From positions 153,009-217,008 of the forward strand of contig JAJNNY010000060.1 of NCBI GenBank assembly GCA_022453515.1: DNA of 64,000 nucleotides. Reading direction: 5' to 3'. Position numbers and translations under genes: made by a program. The stretch is from Astrocystis sublimbata. Taxonomy: Eukaryota; Ascomycota; Sordariomycetes; Xylariales; Xylariaceae. The notes under the pieces are model-generated. The model made no database searches and was not told the DNA's origin. It was given only the letters and a program-made list of their open reading frames with translations. Shown in pieces: positions 9,916 to 20,757 of the stretch (positions within the stretch are counted from its first letter, which is position 1; every line of letters begins with the position of its first letter).

Positions 9916-12251
9916 CGTGCCTGAGTGTTGCTGAACGGGTATAGTGTATGTTTTGGCGGCTATTGTGATGTTGATGTTCGAAAGCTTATCGATTAACGAT
10001 GTATGTATGAGTAATCGATAATAGATGTTGGATGCTTAGCAGTGTGGATGAATTGAAGGTGCGTTTTGATGCTAAGTCTTGAGTGTGATGAAAGTTGTAA
10101 CATGGAGAGGGGAAAAGGAGAGGGGGGCGGGAGACGGATGGAACGCATGTATTTGTAGGCACCTAAACTCCATGACGTGTGGCCTTCTCCTAGGGAGCAT
10201 CGACAAAGTTTAAGACTAAAATCGTATACGCAGCCTCGTCAGCGAATACGCGATATTTTAACGCGACTGGAAGGTTCTTATCTAACAGAAGGAACCTTAT
10301 ACAAGGATACGCCACTACCAAATAAAAAGGATACGTGTTATCTCTGGGTATAAACTTTAGAACTGCATCGTTCACAAGGCTGCAGCGAATACGCGATGAT
10401 TTGACGCGACCGCAATGCGCAGACCGTGAGGCTCCATCCAGCTCTGGCTTTGCCTCGGCGACTTGTGGGTCGTGAGACCTCTTTGCTCAAGATGATGTGG
10501 CAAGTGATGGTCGCGGTGGTTTAAGCGGGTGAAGTAATTAGAGCCATATGGTAGGCGGACGTGCAGCCCGAGGCTAAATGCTCAACAACTCACTGCCGAC
10601 CGGGTAGTAGTAGCCAGTGCTGGGACCTAATCCCCGACTCTGCGCGTTACATGTATAATGTCGTAATGGGCACCGCGTTGTGCGAGAAGCATCTAGAATC
10701 TTCGAGCAATACGCATCAGACTGCATAATCCTGTTTGATTGACTTTGCCATGCATGTACTTCACTCTTTCCTGAACGCTTGGACTGTATACCCTTTCAGT
10801 TCCAATATGCATGCGGAAGACTTAGAAGATCTATGACCATCGGCTAGCGGCCGATTTCGTTTGAGGAATGGGTCGAAATGTCCAAATTTGTGTTGTTGAG
10901 ATCATGACCGGTTTGCTAATACTTTGCTTTACTAACACTGGCGGCCCAAGAGGTCATCCTCGATAAGCCTACTCTTGCGTCTCCTAAAGGTGTAATGCTG
11001 AACGTTAAAGCCTCTAATAATGATAAGGCTTAATAGTCGCCGTATCTTTGTTTTCCAATCTTCGCCTCCGTGCCATATCAACGTCTCTAACACGAGTCAT
11101 TAATCAGGGCACTTTTATTTGTCTTTTGCTTCGGCTTTCATGATATACTTGGGAAAACCAAGGGATATCCAGCTTGCCCGCAAAGCACTGCGAACAGACA
11201 CTCGCATAAATAATTCTAGAAGTTGACTGGTATGCGAGCAGCTAATGGAGAACAGCAAGAGAATACGTGCTCCTTATTTTCTTCACAAGACCTCTCTATA
11301 AAATTTTGAAATGACGTGGACAACTCATATCGAGAGTGTCCCGGGGGGGAGTGAATGGCCTAGAAAGTGCCGTGGAAGATCAGCAGCTCCAAGATCCAAG
11401 ATCTAGGATTCATAGGCCACACACATACCGTCTCCTTGTATACCTAATCAAGGTGTCCTCGAGTCTCACTCGTTTCAAGTCGGAAGCGATTGCATTACTA
11501 GATAGACATCACTAATAGAGTCGAGTCTACCGAGTCCTTGGTGAACAATTCACCCCCCAAGAGTCCGTCGAAGGTCCGCAAATAAAGTAAATATTCCCCC
11601 TAATATATATAACCCTACAGATATAGCCCCAAAGTCACCGATCGTCATGGCATAAGATGAACAATAGCATGGACGCCAGAACTCGCATGCCCCAGGGCTG
11701 TACGCGTGATATCAATGCAATTAAAACTCGTCAATCTCCTTGATAATTACTTGGAAAAAAAATGTCAAGTAGAATCCAAGTCTTACCTGCGCACCTCTCA
11801 CATGGACGTGGACGGTGGACGTGTAAGTCGGAGGCGTGGTGGCGGTAGTGGGGGTTGATTGATATAGCGGCGCGGCTTCCCCCACGCGCCCTGGCGCCCC
11901 GCGACAATGCCGGCTTGGCACGCCGTAGCTTAGGCGTTGTCGGGCGTTGGCCCCCCCTTTCCCCCCTTTTCGGTATAATACTAGAATGAGACACTTCAAC
12001 ATCCCGATATCACTTTCTTAACTCATTGAATCCCGACTGGAGTTGCATTGGAATGAGATCCAACAATAGCTCACAAGAGTCGCTATGGATTGATTTGTCG
12101 ATAAGTCCTGTTTCTCGAAGAGGCAAAACATGGCTGGTGATGCACTTATTACCTATACTGTTTCCAAAGTAATCGGCATAAAATATCATGCAGCACTTTA
12201 TTCCACGATCATATAATAGGGAGATGGAAGTATAATGATTCTAATCCAGTC
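9916..12251. other. 2.3 kb without a supported gene
   Basis: Upstream side of the PPxY gene. Open frames are short and overlap on several strands (for example about 11720-12000, a C-rich patch that is open in two frames). No start-splice-stop arrangement is convincing. It holds the 10240/10383 repeat pair listed separately. Confidence 0.5.
10240..10411. repeat. Imperfect direct repeat pair flanking a small inverted repeat
   Basis: CAGCGAATACGCGAT followed by a T/A-rich spacer and ACGCGAC occurs at 10240-10268 and again at 10383-10411, in the same orientation with about three mismatches. The ~115 bases between them contain an inverted pair AGGTTC...GAACCT (about 10271-10295). The arrangement could be a target or terminal duplication around a degraded short insertion, or simply a local duplication. 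No coding capacity lies inside. Confidence 0.5.
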
Positions 12252-12440
12252 TCATCCTCTATTCGTGGCCAAGATACCTTGCGCTGTGGTGTTAACAGCA
12301 AACCAGCGGGTTCCGATACTGGTAATGGAAACTGAGCAGTCGCCGCAGTCATTGTCTTTGCAGAATGTGAAAGGATCATCGGCTGCAACAAGAGGTACAC
12401 CATGGAGAAGGAATAGAGGTCCGAGAAGGTAGGAAAGCAT
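12252..12440 (-). pseudogene. Truncated small secreted protein (about 62 aa)
   Basis: Starting at the ATG at 12440, the frame gives a clear secretion signal (MLSYLLGPLFLLHGVPLVAA) followed by DDPFTFCKDNDCGDCSVSI, a Cys-rich opening typical of small secreted fungal proteins. The open frame then stops after about 40 mature residues. A splice from the GTATCT just upstream of the stop would need a 37-base intron, too short to be likely. I read it as a truncated or decayed gene, though a missed intron is possible. No homologous gene lies nearby. Confidence 0.38.
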
Positions 12441-12491
12441 GGTTACGAGTTGTTCAAGTTGATTTGTTATGACGATCTTGGTTTGGTTCAA

Positions 12492-14307
12492 GGTTTGAGT
12501 TGATAATCTCAGAGGTAATGATGGGCCTTCAGCCGCTGAACTGTCTTGTAATATATAGATTTTCTGTGCTATTCATTCTCCTGGGTATTGCGGGAATTGG
12601 CATTGATAGAACAGCTCATGACGTAATTGCCTGCATTGTACTTAGAGCAGGAAGCGATGTCAGCTAACCGAGAACCAACTTTCAATCCCCTCACCAACAA
12701 CTAACAAATTAAATAAACTTATTTTAAAGAAATACAATAAAAAATTAAATAAAAAAAACATAAAACATATAGTTTTAATAATTTTAGAACAAAACGCTAG
12801 TTAGATCGCCCGTAGCAGGGGTGGTTGGCTTAGTTTGCAAACATACCTTTCGTTACCACAGTTGAAAATTGCCACTCTCTGGTAAGCTAATATAAAATTA
12901 TAGGCTCCTCAGTTTCTACGAATCAGGCTGCCGAGCCGAGGGTGAGAATCCGGACAAAGCACAGGTTCTACCGCTGGCGGCCCTGACGACGAGCTGTGGT
13001 GTGTTGGGACAAGCGCATCCCACAATGTCGAAGCTGATGGCATGGTTGTCACGCTGTTCGCGGACGCTGGGTGTCTCAATCCTATCACCGAATTCGACAC
13101 CAATCAATGCAAGGTCATTCTCAAGGATATTAGTGTCTCTCTTTCATGTCTCGTTCCAACCACCAAGTCCTAGGTCGGTATCCAAGTAAATCTCACGTAA
13201 TGGGTGGCTGACTGCATAAGCACAACTTATACGAGGTTATATGGGTATAAAAAGGCACTCCGCAAGTTACTGTGGGCACTGACAGGGTTCCCAGCCGCAC
13301 TAGCAAACGTTGCGTAGCTAGATCAGGGCGTTGTACGAAAGGCACTGTACGGCAGCTTTAGGTGGTTTCGTGGGTTTGTGCCTGATATATTCGAATTATG
13401 CAAAAAGAGTACTTCTTCGAGCTCTACGGGGGGCCTTAGCGTCCCCACCAGGTACCTGGTGAAGTGCCTTTTTACCTATTCCTAACTTTGTAGACTGTTA
13501 TTGCGGCGGATAGAATCCTTCCTAAGTGATGTTAGTGTGAGGCACAGGATTAGCTGGGGACTGTTTAGTCACTCTTGGCTGTTGGAGCGTACTGTACATG
13601 AGGTTTCTATATCTATTTAGTCAATAAGCCATATCTTCAAGTCTATTGATTAATGATGAGATGGTTTAATAACACTGTTTGAGTAACCCATTGTTTGCAA
13701 ATGATTATGCCGTAAATCGTCCAATTACTGTGTATGAATTTAGGAATCTGATTCAATAGGCTATTTAGTTATTACGATTCCTGTCCGATCCAAACAAATA
13801 ATGCACTGTGATGTTATTCTTAGTTCTAGCGAACATGGTACCTGCAGATGCCCCAGATTCTCCAACAGTTTGGGTGCCAAGTGTTTGCTGCGTTATGGTG
13901 TCTGGGGGCCTCAGTGATACGTCACGTCATAAGTTCTAATTACGGGTGGAATTGCCAACAGCAGCTGCACGGAAACACCAACAATTGCAACGCAGCTCCA
14001 ATTGTGTTGAGCCTTTGAATGTCATCCCATATAAATTTCCCGTCTAATGTCTTGGCCCTGTTGGGCTGTGATGCAGCACTATCCTATCCGTATCAGAGAG
14101 ATTGGCACACGTCATCAATCTGAACGGGATTGATGCATTTTGAGTTCATTTCTATAAAGCATGCACCTTAGTTCTCATCAGCATTGAAAGCTCAAGCGTC
14201 TTCGTTGATACTCTGCGCTGCCTAAGTAGTGAACAGTCACCTTACACGGGACTTCACCCTCACCGATACCCTGACCGAGCCCTATCAATGACCACAACCG
14301 CGCGACG
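12492..14307. other. 1.8 kb without a supported gene; local AT-rich patch
   Basis: Contains an AT-rich low-complexity patch at about 12700-12790 dominated by runs of A with almost no C or G, then unstructured intergenic sequence. The frames at about 12910-13190 on both strands lack domains. Probably old degraded repeat DNA. Confidence 0.5.
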
Positions 14308-15261
14308 ATGTACATCACTCCGCACACAGCACTTAGGCTCCTCCACGTGCTAGCCATCACATCTATCAGCGACATCATACCAACAGTGCTGGCGGATAAT
14401 GGCGTCGCGTTGTTACAAGCGACGGAAGAGGAGGGGCCATGGCACGAGCCCAGACTCGAATTCGATATGTTCCTTGCCAACCGAGCCAACGCCACACGCG
14501 AATTTCCCATCCCCGGCCCAAACATTTCTGCGCCAGGATCATCCTCCGGTCCACAGACTGGAAGCACAACTGACGGCTGGTCATGGTCTATAGCAGTAGC
14601 AGCCGACATGCCTCTCGACAACTCAAGCATTGCACCAAAGCCAAACAGCGAAGGGCCTTTCTATTATACGGGCTTGAAGGTCAATTTCAACGCACCCCCG
14701 TCACTCGTAACCTCCAATGGCGGAAAGAATCTCACTGTCGACGACGACTGGGAAATCTGTCTCTACGCATGGGACCTCAATTTCGGGCAACACGACCTGG
14801 GCGAGTACCCAGACAAGCTGAGGAGTGACGACGGGACGTGCGCGAGCGTGCTAACGGAGGAGTGTATTGCCGACATGAAGAGGGCGGCTAGACCAAATCA
14901 AAGCCAGTGCTCTTGTCAGGAATTGCCATCCTGTAAGACCGACGGGGACGCCGGTAAGGTGTTCGGCAATAACTGTTATGCGTCATACTATAACGCGTCC
15001 TCAATTCGGCGCTGGAGTGAGGGTAAACATGAGATGTGGGCATTTGGGGACGCCATGGTTCACCACCTGGGGGACAACAAAGCATACGATAACTTCTCGA
15101 GTCTGGCTTGGCCTGTTATGGCTAGCATTGGGGATGGGAAAAATGACGTGATGGCATCTTTATCGTGCGTGCGGGCTGCGGACGTTAATAGCGGCGGCCG
15201 GCTAGGTATCAGTTGGGCTACACTCGGAATGGGTCTGGCAGTATGCATGTTGATGCTTTGA
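14308..15261 (+). CDS. Secreted, Cys-rich, probably GPI-anchored glycoprotein, 317 aa
   Basis: Single exon. The N-terminus (residues 1-29) is hydrophobic and ends in VLA, a usable signal peptidase site. The mature part contains eight Cys, including a clustered CSCQELPSC, and seven N-glycosylation sequons (such as NATR, NISA, NSSI, NLTV). The last ~17 residues (SWATLGMGLAVCMLML) are hydrophobic with no charged tail, the pattern of a GPI-attachment signal. I do not recognise the family; the WEICLYAWDLNFG segment and central Cys block may define it. A cell-wall or surface role is inferred from topology only. It converges with the secreted-protein gene at 15975. Confidence 0.72.
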   Translation: MYITPHTALRLLHVLAITSISDIIPTVLADNGVALLQATEEEGPWHEPRLEFDMFLANRANATREFPIPGPNISAPGSSSGPQTGSTTDGWSWSIAVAADMPLDNSSIAPKPNSEGPFYYTGLKVNFNAPPSLVTSNGGKNLTVDDDWEICLYAWDLNFGQHDLGEYPDKLRSDDGTCASVLTEECIADMKRAARPNQSQCSCQELPSCKTDGDAGKVFGNNCYASYYNASSIRRWSEGKHEMWAFGDAMVHHLGDNKAYDNFSSLAWPVMASIGDGKNDVMASLSCVRAADVNSGGRLGISWATLGMGLAVCMLML

Positions 15262-15974
15262 GATAGTGATGGACTGTGCAAACTCGGTATCCGCCCATGG
15301 TTCGGCGAGTCATCAAATAATGGTCGTCCGGCATAGGTGAGAAAATAGAGACAGTCAGTTGAAAGAGAGATCACGCACTGGGATCGCACAGAGCATTGCT
15401 ATCTCGAGTCCTCGCCACAATGAAACATTCAATCAACTGGATGTCGTAGTGACCTGCATATGCACAGATCAATCGAAATCCATATTTCCATTGAGCTAGT
15501 GTGTCACAGCATCACGCCAATAACAGCTTGGCCTTGGAACTCGATATATACATGTGACAGAAGACGAAGCTGTACAACGAGTAGCACGCCCCTAAAACAG
15601 GCAGGGGCGTGACATGCATTCTAGTCAGTCTGTACTAAGTGCTTGCTCTTGTGCATACTATTCAACATGGAACAGTTTGGGTATTTAGTTCTCAGAACGC
15701 TTGTCACCATTCAGTATGCACAACGAATTCAGATAGATTTCCGAGATTGTGTAGCGAGACGACCTGGCGTTCAATCGATTCTCAACTAGGCTGTGCGTAA
15801 CAGCATCTAATGGCCTTCAACGCAACGTCTCGAGCAGCGAACCTGTTGTTCGCCTTTCCAAAAATTAAACAAAACCTTGTCAGTCGATCTTCGCCATGTG
15901 TCAAAATCCGGTACAGCTTCTCATCAACCACCACACCTCACCCAACCCAACCCTCAGCACCAGCAACATGAACC
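15262..15974. other. Intergenic between convergent genes
   Basis: No coding frame with support. This should hold the 3' untranslated ends of the two flanking secreted-protein genes. A short GC-rich inverted match (GGGGCGTG...) around 15585-15612 is the only structure noticed. Confidence 0.45.
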
Positions 15975-16448
15975 CTAAACAGACAGGTCCTGAATAAACC
16001 AGTTGATGTGTAGATCCCCGCAGAGCATCGTTCCCTCGGCCGAGATCTTCCCCTTATGCAAGCCCCCGAAGCGCTTCAGGCTCTCGTCGTAAAGGTCGAG
16101 GATGTCCTGGTTCTTGAGCGAGAAGCTAGCGTCGTGCGGCACGCCGTCGCCCCGCGAGACCGCGAAGCCGCAGTGGTACAGCGAGATGCTGTGGCGGACG
16201 CCGTCGGCGTCCATGGAGAAGTCGACTAGCCACTCGCCCAGGTCCTGGTTGATGCCGCGGCAGGTGTCCTGGCACTCCGAGGTCGTCGGCGGCGCGGCGA
16301 AATGCGTCGTCGTGTCGACGTAGGTGAGCGGCGTGCAGTACCCCACTATCGACTTGTCGCCGAGGCAGTTGTTTACTTCTGCGTGGCATGGGGACAGGAA
16401 GGATGTGAGACTGCCGAGCAGTGCGACGAAGGCAGTGGGACGATGCAT
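15975..16448 (-). CDS. Small secreted six-Cys protein, candidate effector, 157 aa
   Basis: I place the start at the ATG at 16448 rather than the upstream in-frame ATG at 16520, because it begins a clean signal peptide (MHRPTAFVALLGSLTSFLSP, cleavage after CHA). The mature ~134 residues have exactly six Cys (NNC, YC, EC, TC, HC, LC), enough for three disulfides, with the core C-x(3)-C in SECQDTCRG. There is no membrane segment or GPI tail. The block YHCGFAVSRG and the later DILDLYDESLKRF look like conserved features of a fungal secreted family that I remember only as uncharacterised. An effector or cell-surface role is inferred from size, secretion and Cys content. The upstream 1.8 kb has no gene, typical of effector neighbourhoods. 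Confidence 0.75.
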   Translation of the reverse strand: MHRPTAFVALLGSLTSFLSPCHAEVNNCLGDKSIVGYCTPLTYVDTTTHFAAPPTTSECQDTCRGINQDLGEWLVDFSMDADGVRHSISLYHCGFAVSRGDGVPHDASFSLKNQDILDLYDESLKRFGGLHKGKISAEGTMLCGDLHINWFIQDLSV

Positions 16449-18217
16449 GATGATGGTGCTGACTCGGTGAGACTGACTGGTTTCTCGATGAAGATGTTTC
16501 ACGGCGTTAGTGCTCCTCAAGCAGTCGGTTCTTTTGTCGAGTGTTCGTTGAGATGTCTGTCAGCGATGATGAAGAAAGATGCTATCCCAGGATCACGTCA
16601 GGACTATTTGAACGAACTCGAGAGGTGTCTTTGCTCGCATCCCTTTCTCTCGCTCCCTTCCCTATCGTGACATCTTCGTGCGACCTGCCGTTAGTTCGAA
16701 GTCCAGCACGTGCTCGCCCCTGGCCAGGCACCATGCAAGCAACAGCGACGTCTGCAGAGGCATCCTCACATTACCCACAGGTTCATGATGGTAACTGGCT
16801 GTATCCCTCTTCTCATCACGTCCGTCACAGCCTTAAAAGGTGTGTTATGCTGCGCCGACAGATGCGAACTCTGTGATGCCAACAGCAAGTGGACAGAGGT
16901 CCATGGGCGTGACCGCACTCCCTCTCGATCACCACTCACGTCGTCCAATCATTGCCGCCTGGCGGTCGGCGTTTGTGATAGTGATGGCGACCAGGATGTG
17001 CAGCGTCGCAATTGGCCCGGTTGCATCCCGATGCATCACGTGGGGCCGTGCTGATCCCCTTTTTTGACCTTATGTCGGTGTCGGATGCCGCTGCAGGCCA
17101 TCTGTCATTGGCTATGCCCGACAGCTTTTCTCCCAGTATGGTAACTCGAGCAGCGGTTTTGGACTTATCCTGCAGTTGTTTGCATTAGGACAACAACTGC
17201 AAGGGGTCGAGGGGGTCACTGTCGGAACCCGCATTGTACATGCTGGGGAACTCGTTTCTACCTGAACTCGATTCACATCATGGACTTACAAGCAGCATTG
17301 AAGATTTCGTTATGCCACGTGTAGGTTGATATACGAATCATTTCCAAGCTATATTCAAAATGGTGGTTCTATAGTACTTAATCTATAAGGCTCGACGCTG
17401 TCAGCTTCAACCGCCTCCCTCGAAACCAGCAGCTCGTGAAGCAGCTGTCAGATTGATTGCCTGCATCGAGCCCAAACTTGGTTTGTCTGTCAGGTACCAA
17501 CACGGATCCATTAATCCTCGGAGTGACATCACTCGCACCGGGCTGAGATGGCTCTTGGCAGAAGGTACAACCCAATCGGCGAGCGAAGCGTCGCCAAGTC
17601 GTGGTACCTTACCGGTCACCATCATGCACAACACTTTCAGCGACCTTGCAGCAAGCCAAGCATGGGTACGAATAATTACCCGTTGAGCCCGAAAAGCCAC
17701 ATCAGCTTCAAGTCCATATATGATGCCACTGGTGACACTCGACTATATAGTGGAGAGGAGACTGCTCTTTCTTTACGACACTTCCCTCTCACTTTCCATG
17801 GGCTAAAGAACGGAACTCAAGTGTCGCAAGATTTCAACGAATGTTTTTATTGAGATACTTTTAAACGAATGGGATGTTGTTGAGCCAGTCGACACAACAT
17901 GAAAGTGCGATGAGTAGGGTCAAAGGGGATTGATAAAGAGAGTGGTGTCATCCTGAGGTCTTGCGATCCGCCAACTCAGGCCATGTATCAGACATTTTTG
18001 GAGTAATGTTACAGGGGCTGAGGTGCAACATGTGTTGTTCTCACATGACCCTATCAAATCCATCTTGACATACATTCTTCCTTCAATGAGTGCACCTCTC
18101 TCTGCCTTGTTATTCGCGAGTCCTACAACCACTACCAAAAGATCCATTGGGCCACAACTCTGCTTGAACTCCGATGCGCCTCAGCTATATCCCAAGCTGG
18201 CCCCATGCAACGTCGTG
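16449..18217. other. 1.8 kb without a supported gene
   Basis: Promoter side of the six-Cys gene. Many overlapping frames are open on both strands between 16540 and 17850, but none combines a start, domain and splice signals. Near 17740 a TATATAGTGG sequence resembles a TATA element but no gene follows it convincingly. Confidence 0.45.
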
Positions 18218-18391
18218 TCAAAGCCTTCGGTCCATTATGGCGTCCTGTCGTCGCATTTCATCCTTGACGCAAGCATCGCAAGGCGGCTCGTGGATGCGAT
18301 CGACATTCTCGCAGTTCTTCTTGCCGCAGTTCTTAGTGATGGTCTGCGGCTCCTTGCAGTCGCACGCGTACGTGAAGTAGATCTTGCACAT
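18218..18391 (-). CDS. Tiny Cys-rich protein with CxC...C...CDxC pattern, 57 aa
   Basis: I choose the ATG at 18391 (MCKIYFTYACDC) since the longer in-frame extension to 18553 is low-complexity and reads as 5' leader. The protein has a C-x-C pair (CDC), a third Cys ten residues on, and a C-D-x-C pair (CDAC) 15 residues later, a spacing suitable for a small metal site. No signal peptide. The gene at 18770 on the same strand shares this spacing, so the two are probably diverged paralogues. Very short fungal proteins beginning MC.....F..Y.C.C are common but uncharacterised. Function unknown. Confidence 0.48.
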   Translation of the reverse strand: MCKIYFTYACDCKEPQTITKNCGKKNCENVDRIHEPPCDACVKDEMRRQDAIMDRRL

Positions 18392-18769
18392 GGTGACCTG
18401 ATCGATGTTGGTACTGGTGCGATACGAGGTGTTCTTTAGGGTAGAGGGCTGATTGTTTATTGTTGGTTCAGAGAGAAACGTGTTGGAGTGGATGAGTTGC
18501 AATGTGGTGTTCTTGTGCTGGCGTTGGAATAGTGAATGATTTGAGAGGTTCAAGCGTATTGCTCTGATGGGTGGAACTGCGGATGACGATGCGCACAGTT
18601 GAAGGAATCGGCGCCTTCTTATTTGCTCTTGTCGTCTGGTGTGAGTATCTGTTCAACCTGGATCAATTCTGCGATGACGAGATGAGTCGATGCGGCGGGG
18701 TAATTAGGTAGCACATGAATTGCGTGAGCGGCCAACCGTAGTGAAGATGTCGGATGCAGTGCTCAGAGT

Positions 18770-19021
18770 TCACGAGGACTTCCTGATCTTGGTGCGGATG
18801 TTGGGGGGGTATTGGCAGAGGGGCGCGCGACGGATGTGGTTGACTTCTTTGATTTCAAAGTAGCAGACGTCACATAGGACCATCTCGGGGTCGAGCTTGC
18901 CGACGACGGCATCACGGCACAACGCCAGCTTCCCGGGGACTGGGTTCTGGCACTGGCACTGGCACTTCTGGCGCGTCACAGCCTTGGGCGTGTGGACCTT
19001 GAAGCTCGCTATCTGGCTCAT
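18770..19021 (-). CDS. Small Cys-rich protein, likely paralogue of the 18218 gene, 83 aa
   Basis: Start placed at the ATG at 19021; an in-frame extension to 19126 exists but adds only low-complexity sequence. Core: CQCQC, a further Cys 10 residues later (LALC), then CDVC 14 residues on, matching the C-x-C...C...C-D-x-C layout of its neighbour. The C-terminus is basic (RTKIRKSS). No signal peptide or membrane segment. It lies 380 bases upstream of its presumed paralogue in the same orientation, suggesting tandem duplication. Zinc binding is plausible from the Cys spacing but unproven. Confidence 0.45.
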   Translation of the reverse strand: MSQIASFKVHTPKAVTRQKCQCQCQNPVPGKLALCRDAVVGKLDPEMVLCDVCYFEIKEVNHIRRAPLCQYPPNIRTKIRKSS

Positions 19022-20757
19022 CGTGGCCTGTTGTGTGGCGCGGCGGGAAGCGACGACATCAGATGACTCCGCCTCGGGCTGTCGTGCCACTCCAGCCCAT
19101 TTAACCTTCATTGGCTGCCATCGCACAATGAACGACCGCTGCCCGATTGCGGTGCTGGACTACCGGCAGGGCCAGGTTGACTCATTCCTGCTCGTGATCG
19201 CCTTGTTGGTCGACAAAGAAGGCACGTTCAAGAATGACAGCTGAACAAAGAGAAACAGATGAAGGGGCGGTCAGGCACTCTAATAGCGGTCAATGCCATA
19301 CAACACGTTCCTGCGCTACGTACCTGGATATTAGCTGAATTGAACGCCAATAGAAATGAAGAAAACAGAGCAAACACAGCACAGCCACCTTTGTGAGTTG
19401 TATCATGTCATTGACTCTTAACATCCCATTGGTTGGCTTTGGCATCCCTTTCGGTCGCTGTGACCAACCAACACCTTGATGCCTTATACAATTGCTGCTG
19501 AATTGCAGCCTGGGTAGAGCTAAAGGACTAAAAAGCGACAAACAAGCATAATTACTGTGAGGCAGCAATGGAGTTCCAGAATGCAGCTGTCAATGTTTCA
19601 TCTTGCCCTTTGTTGATCTCTTTCAATATCCACGGTCTCAATGATTGATACGCTTGGGGGGGTCTCAAAACTGACGTGGTGACCACTTGCAATAGTAATC
19701 ATGAAGCTTTAGCTATAGACGCTTTTGTATTGTTGTGCAATGTGTTTTAGCTATGTTGGACTGTCCAGTACCCAAGTAATGCTATATCTAGCAAGCCATC
19801 ACTTTACTATGAAATTCCTTTAGTTTTAGCTAGAGTTTTTTTCTTTCAGGGGTTTTTAATGATGCTTGGCAATTGCAGACATATCTGCTGCCAGAACTCG
19901 ATATGGCCAATGTTAACCCTCAAGCTTGTGAGCCAACTTTTCCTATACCACCACTCATGAGCCCGAATCTTGTATAAACCAGTCCGAATGTTGCTGAAAA
20001 GCCATCATACGCCTAGAGAATTTTATCTCACGTGGGTAGTACCAATACCCGGTGGCCTTATTGTGAGAAAAGCTTGGGTGCTGTAAATGCCTCATGGATG
20101 ACAATGACACACTAATATGAGGTGATTATCCACTATGTAGGTATGTAAGTCAGGTCATATAACTCTTTGTGAAACGACGGGAACTCCCCTCGTTCACTTA
20201 CACAGTACTCACAATACCTTGGAATATGCGACTCAAACGGAATGATTGAGTATCAAAAGAATGAGACGATGGAGATCGGTGTCGTTAAATCTATGCAGCC
20301 AATGAGACTTTCAGGGTTTGGGCTGAAGTCCAAGTCATGATCACTTGCATCGCATGTTGTCACTCGCAGAAATGAGATGAGATTTTCTTATGACCTATTT
20401 CCATCGGAAATAATGAAGTGCATGATAGCGAATGCCGATATCATTATAATATTCCAAAAGGAATCTCAACCATCCAGATCATAGTATGGTTTGTTACTTT
20501 CACCTTGAACTTTTCTTTGTCGAGACCCTGGGTAACAGCTGAAAGGAGTTGGCCTGCACCAACCGCAGACTACCTAGGTGCATGTATATTCAAACACTGG
20601 CTTGGTGATATTATTTAATCGGATAGATCATATTTACATTAATCATTAATCGTTTTTATCTGCTCTTATCGACCTTATCTAACTAATAGTATCTCATTCC
20701 ATGCTAAGTCGCCCTTATGTATCCGTATTACCCTTTATTTCATAGCAACCCTACACC
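19022..20757. other. 1.7 kb without a supported gene
   Basis: Moderately AT-rich intergenic DNA between the small Cys-rich gene and the 3' end of the receptor gene. No frame longer than about 115 codons, none with domains. A TACCTAGGTG near-palindrome sits at 20571. Confidence 0.45.

Noticed and set aside
11721..12002. Two overlapping reverse frames in a C-rich patch
   Set aside because: Open in two frames because of base composition; no domain or signal peptide.
16541..17067. Overlapping forward frames of about 75-115 codons
   Set aside because: No domain, no splice logic; open in all three frames.
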